Shown: positions 50,528-58,526 of the stretch, one piece after another | Numbering within the stretch: the first letter of the stretch is position 1 | Layout: each line of letters starts with the position of its first letter | Assembly: GCA_020002185.1 (NCBI GenBank) | Contig: CM034544.1 | Coordinates: forward strand, 37,229,862-37,293,861 | Direction: 5' to 3' | Source: Paraescarpia echinospica | Lineage: Eukaryota > Annelida > Polychaeta > Sabellida > Siboglinidae | DNA: 64,000 nt | Position numbers and translations under genes: made by a program | Notes under the pieces: generated by a model | Seen by the model: only the letters and a program-made list of their open reading frames with translations | The model's database searches: none | What the model was told of the DNA's origin: nothing

Positions 50528-50959
50528 TTACGCGTCTTTATAACCATCGCGCAACTTCATCAACAGTTTACCGAGCATGTTCTTCCCCACATCACCCGCG
50601 ATTCCGCTACCCCAGAAACCCTCCCTACTCGCTACCCATTCCACCAATTCGGCGTCCCCGGTCGCCAACAGTGCAGCCTTCAAATCGCTCGATCCATCAA
50701 ACTTCCTCCTCAACAACATCTTCATACATCTCACCTTAACGTCGGTCCATTTGGTTTCCATTCTCTTTTTTCGAATGTCGTAACCGCGTCGTTTCGCTGC
50801 ATAAGAGCTTCGCGAACTTTTGATTGTTTCGGCACATTCCACGTCGAAGTTGTCGTCGTGCTCGACGGATCGAAAGCCCCGACCGAACTCCGACACGCGA
50901 CGCATATACATATTCGACAAGAACGACCGCGATCCACCAAACCTTATAGGCGACGACAT
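50528..50959 (-). CDS. NADAR/YbiA-like protein
   Basis: 143 codons with an ATG at 50959 and intact to the stop at 50528. It is the first gene inside the right terminal repeat. It matches the NADAR (YbiA-like) family along its length: FGGSRSFLSNMY near the start, FRSVEH, a KRRG...R block, TKWTDVKVRCMKMLLRRKF in the middle, and LLATGDAELVEW, FWGSGIAGDVGKNMLGKLLM at the end. The usual Tyr-Gln after SVEH is replaced by DDN. NADAR proteins act on ADP-ribose N-glycosides, and some remove ADP-ribose from guanine in DNA or split riboflavin intermediates. A role against host ADP-ribosylation or in nucleotide metabolism is inference. It is not a standard Polinton gene. Confidence 0.8.
   Translation of the reverse strand: MSSPIRFGGSRSFLSNMYMRRVSEFGRGFRSVEHDDNFDVECAETIKSSRSSYAAKRRGYDIRKKRMETKWTDVKVRCMKMLLRRKFDGSSDLKAALLATGDAELVEWVASREGFWGSGIAGDVGKNMLGKLLMKLRDGYKDA
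50536..50543 (-). promoter_or_regulatory. TATA box of the ATPase gene
   Basis: TTATAAAG on the minus strand, with 36 bases between it and the ATG at 50499. Confidence 0.7.
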
Positions 50960-50993
50960 CGTACCGACTGCCGATCACCCGCTACCGCCATCG

Positions 50994-51001
50994 CTTATAT
51001 A
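50994..51001 (-). promoter_or_regulatory. TATA box of the NADAR-like gene
   Basis: TATATAAG on the minus strand, 34 bases before the ATG at 50959 and ~100 bases inside the right terminal repeat's inner edge. Confidence 0.7.
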
Positions 51002-51100
51002 CCATCGCTAGACACTAAAAAGTTGCGACTAGGGTTCAAACCCGGAACCTTTCGATCCCTAGGCGAACACTCTCCTAAGACCGTCGCCAACGATTATGCA

Positions 51101-51537
51101 GGGTTTACCCCGGTTATATCTCACCGCTAGGTGGCATCTCACATACAACGAATCTACAAACGCATTATTGCTTACGTCAGCAGGTACGACGTTGAGGACG
51201 TTAAAAGTACGAAACTAAACGTTGAATGGTTTTAGCGTGGTTAGCGCGATAAACGCATTATTGCTTACGTCAGCACGCTCTAGGTACGCTAGGACTAAAA
51301 TACTCTCTGCACTCACCGCTATGTGGCATCTCTAGTGTAGGGGTAAACAATCATCCAATTAGTATCAAATTACATCGCTCATCAATCACGTTTTTTATAA
51401 GTAGGTTTCCGAAACTCATTAGTGTCAAAAAAAGCCTTTGATCTTTTTTTAATAAGTAGGTTGCCGAATCGTTTAGTGGTCATTAAATTCTTTTTTATAA
51501 GTAGGGTTTTGAGATCGTACAGCGCACACTATCTACT
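51101..51537 (-). repeat. Polinton right terminal inverted repeat
   Basis: Inverted partner of 35416-35876, ending near TTTACCCCGGTTATATCTCA. It carries the same subterminal motifs. Its divergence from the left copy (for example an 8-base indel near 51285) indicates the ends were not recently homogenised. Confidence 0.93.
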
Positions 51538-51543
51538 TCCACA
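51538..51543. repeat. Polinton target-site duplication, right
   Basis: TCCACA directly after the terminal CT of the Polinton, identical to 35410-35415. Six bases keep the host pol frame the same on both sides. Confidence 0.95.
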
Positions 51544-53372
51544 GAGTCCGGTCGCTGGTCGCACTGTAGAGGTTGTCGTGACAGAGTATCTGCGATCACC
51601 TGGTCTTTACCAGGCACATGCTCTGCGACGATGTTGAATCGCATCAGGCGAAGCAACAAGCGCTGACACCGAATCGGTGTCTGGTCGATATCACGAGAGT
51701 TGATCAACGGGATGAGAGGTTTGTGGTCAGTCAACAATTTGATCTTCTCCAACCCCATCAGATATCGGTCAAACTTTTCGCACGCCCACGTACACGCCAG
51801 ACACTCTTTCTCAATGGCCGCATATCCCATCTCCGCTTTCGTCAACGTTCTGGAACAATACGCCACAGGCATCATCTGGTGGTCATGGACTTGCATCAGA
51901 ACGGCACCGAGGCCGTATCCACTTGCGTCTACACATACGACTGTGGGTAGTTTCACGTCGTAGAATGTGAGTACAGGAGTAGACGATATCATCTGTTTCA
52001 ATTCAGCGAACGCCTTCTCATGCACGCTTCCCCACGCCCACACGATGTCCTTGCAGAGGAGTTCGTTGAGTGGCTTCGTGAATCGGGCGAGGTCTTTCAC
52101 GAAACGTCCAAGGTAGTTCACCATTCCGAGGAAACGACGAAGTTGATGTATGTTTTCGGGCGATTTCATCTCCTGGATGGCCTTCACCTTGTCTCTATGG
52201 ACGCTGACTCCGTCTTTGCTGATCCAATGACCCAGGAACTCGAGCCCAGATTGTCGCAAGGTACACTTGGCCTTGTTCAGCTTCAGTCCTGACTTCTCGA
52301 TGATGTTGAACACCGTCTCGAGTCGTTGGTCGTGTTCTGCGATATTCTTCCCGCATACCAGAATGTCGTCCTGATACACCGACACACCGGGGACGTCGCG
52401 GAGAATGTCGCTCATTTCACGCTGGAATATCTCGCTCGCGCTACTTATTCCGAACGGTAGCCGTAGAAAACGGTATCGACCGAATGGCGTGATGAAGGTC
52501 GTCAGTATGCTGCTGTCGTCATGAAGACCCAACTGCCAGTAGCCGCACGAGGCGTCCAAAGACGAGAACACCTCGGCCCCAGCCAGGTTGTGGATGACGT
52601 CTTCAACGGTTGGCAACACATATCGCTCGCGACTGATGGCGACGTTGAGACGTTTGAAGTCAACACAGAGGCGAATGTTCCCTCCTGATTTCGGCACGAC
52701 GACTATGGGACTGCACCACTCGGTAGGTTCTGTCACTTTGACGATTACCCCCAAGCGTTCCATTCGAGCGAGTTCTGCAGCCACGCGTCTAGACGTGCTG
52801 CAGCTGTACGGCTGTGCATCAGGTTTCAGTTTGATGTGTACGCGCCGGGTCTTCAGCTCACCAAGCTCTCCAAACACGTCAAGGTCATAGAGGTCGGACG
52901 TGTGAACGTTGTCGAGCCGCGCTATCAAGCTTAGATGGACCGCCGCAGCTCTGCTGAGCAGGTTTTCCTTCAAACCTGGTATGACGTAACAGTGGACGTT
53001 CGTCACCTTTCGTTTTCGCAACATCTTCGCTATGAAGTGACCATCACAGGACAGTTTACCACCCGGTGAATCTAGCGAAACGTTGGCCGACTTCAGCTTC
53101 GGTCGCTCGTGGAGTTGACGATAGGTTTCAGACGAAATGACGGTGACATCTGCGCCGCAGTCAATCTTGAAATCCACTACCGTGCCATTCATCTCCACTG
53201 ATGTGTGCCAGGGTGGCTCGTCGTGTTCCTCGGACTCGACGGATCCAAGGAAGAACTCAGACGGCTCTACCCCGACTGCCGAAGTGATTTCGTGTACGTT
53301 TCTTCTCGTCGAACACCGTTTCGCGAAGTGACCCTTCTTGTGGCACAGTTTACAGTAGGCGTTCAGCGCCGG
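51538..53372 (-). CDS. pol: Gypsy-type Pol, part 1: knuckle, protease, RT, RNase H
   Basis: In frame with gag. In order: a CX2CX4HX4C knuckle (CKLCHKKGHFAKRC), an aspartic protease motif reading DCGADVTVI instead of the usual DTGA/DSGA, and a reverse transcriptase. RT landmarks are LCVDFKRLN, SSLDASCGYWQ and the catalytic VYQDDILV. RNase H follows with CVDASGYGLGAVL, AIEKECLA and LTDHKPL. The frame runs into the Polinton's right end at 51537 and stops a few codons inside it (51495). The interruption lies between RNase H and integrase; the rest is at 34045-35415. Confidence 0.93.
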
Positions 53373-54077
53373 TCACTCCGATCGTGTGTGCTGATGGTAG
53401 CCACACGCGTCACATGTCTGGACGACTGACTTTGCATGCCTGTGAGGAGCGTTCTGTGGTGTAGATGGCTTGAATGGCGGTTTTCCACGTCTACCACCCG
53501 GACTCCGCTTCACCTCGTTGATGACGCCTGCTGCCGGTCTAGTTTCGAGCGACTTGATTTGCTGTCTAGACGCCTCATCCGCCCGACACATTTCAACAGC
53601 ACGCCCGAGAGTGAGGTCAGCTTCGCGCAGAAGCCGTCCTCTCACCGCATTATCGCGCAACCCTAGGACAATCCTGTCCCGGATTAGCTCATCTCGTAGT
53701 TCGCGATAATCACACGTCGCTGCGAGATGTTTGAGTTCGGTGACGTACTGGTCAATAGACTCTCCTTCATGTTGTGTTCGAGTGTTGAGTTTATAGCGTT
53801 CGAAAGTCACATTTGTCTTAGGAATGCAATAACTTTCGAATTTCTCCTTCAACGGGTCGAGCTTATCCGCCTCTTCTTCGGTGAACTGGAAGTTGTTGTA
53901 GATCTCCAGTCCCTCTTCCCCGATCACATGAAGAAAGATTGCACACTTCACTGGGTCGTCTTTGACATCAACCCCGGACGCTCTTGCATAAAGCGTCCAT
54001 CGCTGGATCCATCTTTTCCACGTTTCTGATACGTTGCCGGAAAAGGACATCGGCCCAGGGGGCGAAAGAGTCTCCAT
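53373..54077 (-). CDS. gag: Gypsy-type Gag (capsid and first zinc knuckle)
   Basis: The ATG at 54077 opens a 234-codon frame. It has a capsid-like region (SETWKRWIQRWTLYARASG, then AIFLHVIGEEGLEIYNNF) and a block resembling the major-homology region (IDQYVTELKHLAATC). A basic proline/glycine-rich stretch and the first nucleocapsid knuckle, CX2CX4H, end it. A TGA at 53375-53373 falls exactly where the fourth ligand (a Cys) of that knuckle should be. The same frame then continues into a second complete knuckle and protease, so gag and pol were probably one frame and the TGA is a nonsense change rather than a normal gag terminus. Programmed readthrough is possible but unlikely at a zinc ligand. 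Confidence 0.88.
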   Translation of the reverse strand: METLSPPGPMSFSGNVSETWKRWIQRWTLYARASGVDVKDDPVKCAIFLHVIGEEGLEIYNNFQFTEEEADKLDPLKEKFESYCIPKTNVTFERYKLNTRTQHEGESIDQYVTELKHLAATCDYRELRDELIRDRIVLGLRDNAVRGRLLREADLTLGRAVEMCRADEASRQQIKSLETRPAAGVINEVKRSPGGRRGKPPFKPSTPQNAPHRHAKSVVQTCDACGYHQHTRSE

Positions 54078-54270
54078 TATGTGTGCCTATCTTCTTCGCA
54101 TTACGATCGCCGTTGCTAAGGTATACGTCAAAGCCACCTATTATCGCTCACGCGGAGAATCGCATTTTGTTTGAAATCGCGTAAAGGGGACTTGCATAAA
54201 CGTTCATGGTTTAATGTTCATCACAATTCATTCATGATCTACCGGTTTATGCGCGTGAATTCATCAAGAT

Positions 54271-54282
54271 ACGCTGCCACCA
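54271..54282 (-). promoter_or_regulatory. Primer-binding site
   Basis: TGGTGGCAGCGT begins immediately after the LTR's terminal CA on the minus strand. TGG complements the CCA end of a tRNA, as expected for minus-strand priming. I cannot assign the tRNA. Confidence 0.75.
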
Positions 54283-54389
54283 TGTAAGATACAACAAACA
54301 GCATGTGATCGTAACAGGAAGTTCTGTATTTCGTAAAGGTGTCACACGACAAGATTAGGTCAACAATATTATAGTCGAATAATATGACA
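54283..54389 (-). repeat. 5' LTR of the gypsy-type element (107 bp)
   Basis: Second LTR copy. LINE sequence resumes at 54391 on its outer side, and a TGG primer-binding site adjoins its inner end. An LTR this short is at the small end of the range. Confidence 0.9.
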
Positions 54390-54390
54390 T

Positions 54391-54985
54391 ACATTGTTCA
54401 ACATCGCACTGGTTTGATGAAAATAAAATATCGCAAGTTACGCACCATTGATGCAGTGTCTTTTCGACAAGACATTCCAATGTTCCGCTCGGATGATCTT
54501 GACATGCTGAACGTAGAAGAACTGGTTGATCAATACGATCATACGCTGGTCAGCTTAATTGATTCGCAAGCGCCAATGCAAAAAAGGCATGTCCGATTAC
54601 GGCAAGATGCAGTGTGTATACCGACGACTTACTGACTGCGACACGAGAGAAACGGCAGAGAGAAAGATCCTGGAGAAAATCCAAACTAAGGGTGCATAGA
54701 CAATTGTACGCTGATCACTGCAAGAGAGTGAATGCACTACTTACCCAAACAAAATCTGCCTACTATTGCAGCATAATCCGTGATACAGGCAAGAACTAGC
54801 AACGACTGTTCCGAATTGTAAACTGTCTACTGCATCGCAAAGTGGGAACTGTACTCCCTACCCATACGTCAGAAGCTGAAATGGCGAGTATATTTTTAGA
54901 CTATTTTTCTGAAAAGATCAGCAGCATTTGTTTTGAGGTGTCTACCAGCTCCGACAGAGGAAATGGTGACACACAAATAGTTAGT
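54391..54985 (+). mobile_element. CR1-like LINE, continuation after the LTR element
   Basis: The reading resumes directly after the inserted element and runs through KYRKLRTIDAVSFRQDI and SWRKSKLRVHRQLYADHC to LPTHTSEAEMASIFLDYF, with one frame change near 54610. This is the linker between endonuclease and reverse transcriptase in CR1-type LINEs. No reverse transcriptase core follows; similarity ends near 54985. Confidence 0.75.
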
Positions 54986-54999
54986 GTGAAATGTCCTTA

Positions 55000-55760
55000 T
55001 TAATTAGGTTAAGATTATTATAAGGTATTATTTTAGTTAGCTATGGTTGAAGTTGAAGTAATCATTGGAACAAGTCAGACGACGAGAATGAAAAGTTAGC
55101 TAATTTTGTATTATTCATTAAAAAGATTATTATTATAAGCAGTTATGGTTGAAATCAGTTATGTTTAGGATAATTTTAGATACACTGTAATCAGTGTGGA
55201 TGTCGAGTTGCGTCGTGCCCTCAGCCGTGTCGAATGGCGATGTCTGACGGGGCAGTTATATATATATATATGTCATATGTGTACGTTGGACATCCAATTC
55301 ATGCGATAGATAGCCGAGGTCAATTTTATAATGTTCTCGCCGTTTAGTGGTATCCGATAAAATCGAACGGTGCACACCTTTTACAAACGACTGGTGCATC
55401 CAACTGCATTACAAATTGACAGCTTTGTGATTTTTTCAACAAAGATAACTTACGAGAAACAAATCGACTCTCCAGCATTTATTGTCACAGTCTGCTCCTA
55501 TACGTCCTACAACGGATTAAAAATATAGTTACGAACATACTTTTATTATAATTGGATAAGCTTATTTTAACTTTGATTATAATTTAATTGCAATTAAATG
55601 CGTTCTATAAAACACGTCAATTCCTCTCATCTATTAACGTTTCTCGAAAGCCACAAACAAATAGAGGTATATAATAACACAATGCGACTTCACACTTATC
55701 ACATGCAAGAGAAGATATGGTATGATTGCTTAGTTATTTTAGCGCCATGACCTACTAAAG
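55000..55760. other. Spacer without recognisable gene
   Basis: AT-rich flank between the LINE remnant and the ASB17-like locus. It includes a diverged copy of the motif seen at 32897 and 33285 (GAACAAGTCAGACGACGAGA and AAAAGTTAGC) and a short TATATA run at 55257. I see no gene. Confidence 0.5.
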
Positions 55761-55784
55761 CGTTACGTTTGCGCGCCGTCGTTT

Positions 55785-57261
55785 GCATGAAGACGTCACG
55801 CTGCACTATCACCGCGTGCAGATGTCGGCAAACCGCAGGACCTGTCCTTGTTTGGCTGATACAGACTCCTCAAATGTCGTCAAACATCTTCGAAGATTTA
55901 CTCAGTCTCGAGGGGCCGGAATGCTCCCGTCGGAGCGTTCGAGTGATCAAGAACTCGCTTTATCGCTACATAAAAGCAAGCGGCAACTACAAGAAAGTTG
56001 TAACGACAGTGATTGGCGATGCCGTCCGTTTCAATCGACGTCACAGCTAGCGTCCACAACGGCAACTAGTGATGATCACGTGTGCACCACACATCCGGTG
56101 ATCGTCCAAGCGGCGCACATATGCCAGAAGTACAACATTGACGACGAGCCGGAACTGCTGGCGGACATACTAATGTCGATGTTCCTCTACAACGGAGGCC
56201 TCGATCGCTTCGATATCTTCCTCGACCCGCTCACATTCTCGTTTGACATCGACCCGATCATATATCCCTTCCAGAACATGCACACGTTCGGGACGATCTG
56301 TCAACGCTACCTGGAGGTGTTGGAGTATTTCTTAATTGTCGCAAGCAGCTAGCATCATATTGTACCGGTTCAGCTGAGCGAGCATCCCGTCACCGACTGC
56401 CAGCAACCGTCATACACAAGTTACTACTCCAAGGTGCCATTTGTCGAGATGCCGATATTCTCGAGCAGGGTTAGTACCCCACTACTCCTCGCTTGTCACT
56501 CAATCAACGCCCCCGCCGTGTTGCTTCTTCTTCGCTACGGCGCGGACCCGATGCGAGCTGGGCATGCTCATCAAATCATTAGCCTCTACTTCCAGGTGAG
56601 GTCCGGAAATTACCGGGTTATTTTGAGTTACACACCAACGATGATATTAACGTGTGCATCGTGTGAATATATCAAGTTATGAAACAGCTCTAGCATTCTG
56701 TCATTGCATACCAACGATTCATGACAGCTTTCAAACTTCTTCTATCAGTGAAACACAACACATATGCAATATTTATTACTTATTCTTTGCGGAATTATCG
56801 ATTTTGAATAGGGCATTGCATGTTTCCTGTTTCTTCCTGTAGCATCCACTCTACGTAATCGTGACGAAGCTGAACGCGGCTGTCTTCTGGCGCACGCACA
56901 ACTCTAACATCTATCGGCGGGCGTGCGACCTCACGAAGCAACACCGTAAGGATATCGAACTAAAGCTGTGCCTACGCTACTTCTGTTGCTCCATCAGGCG
57001 GCTAGCCATCACCGTCGGGAACCGCGTCACTTCCGTCGCGTCGCCTTCCGACCGCTGCCACCTAGTCGCGTTCGGCTTATATCCCCACTATACCAACCAC
57101 TGTTACCGCTATACCGCCTCAACTCGCCCGCTGAACCTATGAATGTGTGTCGCCGTGCAATCAGGCGGACGCTGAAGGAAATACTGGCACTGCCTGCCGG
57201 GATACAACAGCTCCCGTTACCGGTCTTTGTTAAACAGTATCTGGATCTAATGTTAGACTGA
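55785..57261 (+). pseudogene. ASB17-like (ankyrin repeat, SOCS box) gene, apparently damaged
   Basis: The locus reads as the substrate-receptor type of ankyrin/SOCS-box protein that recruits cullin-RING ubiquitin ligases. Visible parts: SNIFEDLLSLEGPECSRR near 55880; LADILMSMFLYNGGLDRFDI near 56170; an ankyrin repeat STPLLLACHSINAPAVLLLL...YGADP at 56473-56550; an exon from 56842 after a TTCCTGTAG acceptor; and a SOCS box (CRRAIRRTLKEI...LPLPVFVKQYLDL) ending at TGA 57259-57261. The order and C-terminus resemble ASB17. Problems are a frame change near 56040, an in-frame TAG at 56350-56352, and a frame change between about 57000 and 57100. These suggest a pseudogene, unless unseen small introns or sequence errors explain them. 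No promoter was identified. Confidence 0.55.
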
Positions 57262-57950
57262 ATTGCCTGCCTGGAAGCATAAACACTGCCTGTGGTCTTT
57301 GCTTCAATTGTCTTTGAGTAGTGCGAAGACAGTATGACGTTCATACTGTCTTCATGACATGTGAGGTTCTCTGCTAACAACCTGGATAAAAAACAGTCTC
57401 CAAGTGGAGGACATTTAAAATGTGCCTCCTAAAAATCGACGTTATCGTTCATTTCGTGCAGACTCTAACAAGTCATTACGACATACTGGTACGTTCACAG
57501 ATATGCTAATTAATTTAGCTTTTGTAATATATATATAATCCAACTATTGAATTATTTGTGTCCGGGTCCGGTAAAAATTCGGCAAAAAGGTCCAAAGTGG
57601 TTCTTCGAGAAATATGACAAATGTAAAAGTATGCTCTTTTTTATTAGACTGACTAATTTAAATATCACCTAACCTTCTTCACGATGGACAAAATTAATTG
57701 ACGAAGTATGTTCAATAACTGTGTTAACAAAGGATGGTCAGTAATCTAAATTAACGATGGAAAATACTATTCGGAGTTTTTTCTTCATCTTGTTGCAGTT
57801 TTAGTGCACCTCTTTTTGTTGACGCTACAACGTTCGGTTGGTGTAGGAATGGCGACATTTTAACGCTCAGCTGCGCATGAGAACATCGCTACACGGCTGT
57901 GGCTTCAGTAGCTATTATATCTTTTCAACTCGATTCCGAGTGTATAGGCC
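57262..57950. other. Spacer without recognisable gene
   Basis: An imperfect inverted pair around 57310-57360 (GACAGTATGACGTTC and GAACGTCATACTGTC-like) may be a small hairpin. Otherwise it is AT-rich sequence with nothing recognisable. Confidence 0.5.
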
Positions 57951-57956
57951 TGACTC

Positions 57957-58135
57957 ATCAGTTGCTCCGAGCTTCACAGCAGTTCGCGACTCGTCAGTTG
58001 CTCCGAGCTTCACAGCAGCGCGCGATTCGTCAGTTGCTCCGAGCTTCACAGTAGTGCGCGACTCGTCAGTTGCTCCGAGCTTCACAGCAGTGCGCGACTC
58101 GTCAGTTTCTCCGAGCTTCACAGCAGTGCGCGACC
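57957..58135 (+). repeat. 36-bp tandem repeat, five copies
   Basis: Units TCAGTTGCTCCGAGCTTC followed by ACAGCAGTGCGCGACTCG repeat five times with few changes. The frame across them gives a 12-residue repeat (DSSVAPSFTAVR). The frame starts at an ATG (57877) but no domain or splice context supports a gene. Confidence 0.9.
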
Positions 58136-58415
58136 TTCCTAGTCTCTGCCAGGTTATCAGGTAGCCTATGTCTTTTACTATAATTTTTTGTAGTTTGGTA
58201 AAAATAAAGTTAACATTGTAAGCTTATATGGCGGTTATGCCTATTTCGTAATAACGATGAAGGCGACGGCGGTAACGTCAACGAATAGTAATGACGATAA
58301 CAATAACAGTTGCTTACTACTATGAAATAAGAAGTAGCCTAAGTACCATTAGGGCCTAACATAAATCACACTTTAAAGCCTACTAATTGAATGTGTAATT
58401 GTTAAAAGCGTTGAG

Positions 58416-58526
58416 ATGGATGTGCACATTTCCGCTGATACACGCGAGGAGAACTGCGATCCAGATGGTGAAGGCCTATCGTTTCAACAACTGATTAATT
58501 GTTCACCAGCCGTTCCCAGACCTAAG
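58416..58526 (+). pseudogene. Possible transposase remnant left of the CR1 insertion
   Basis: A plus-strand frame (MDVHISADTREENCD, ending FQQLINCSPAVPRPK) reaches the CR1 tail. Combined with the pogo-like C-terminus on the other side of the LINE (60652 onward) it may be the upstream part of the same transposase, split by the LINE. The segment alone has no diagnostic motif. Confidence 0.35.

Larger units (their letters stand above)
35416..51537 (+). mobile_element. Polinton/Maverick element (16,122 bp)
   Basis: The ends are 5'-AGTAGATAGTGTGCG and its exact complement ending CTATCTACT-3', inside ~450-bp terminal inverted repeats. The 6-bp target duplication TCCACA (35410-35415 and 51538-51543) is exact. 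AG...CT termini and a 6-bp duplication are Polinton hallmarks. It carries protein-primed DNA polymerase B, a retroviral-type integrase, adenain-type protease, packaging ATPase, major and minor capsid proteins and a core protein. This set also defines the related adintoviruses. Two extra genes are an RPA-like and a NADAR-like protein. Polymerase, protease and minor capsid are broken, so this copy is an inactive endogenous one. Confidence 0.97.
33724..54389 (-). mobile_element. Ty3/gypsy-type LTR retrotransposon interrupted by a Polinton
   Basis: The element has 107-bp LTRs at both ends, a primer-binding site next to the 5' LTR, a purine tract next to the 3' LTR and a gag-protease-RT-RNase H-integrase order on the minus strand. 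Without the Polinton and one target duplication it is about 4.5 kb. The zinc knuckles, small LTRs and single gag-pol frame suggest a mag-like clade. Target duplication is ACAT (33720-33723 and 54391-54394), or five bases with one mismatch. The LTRs differ at one base, so insertion was fairly recent. It carries one nonsense codon in gag and a frameshift near the end of integrase. Confidence 0.92.
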
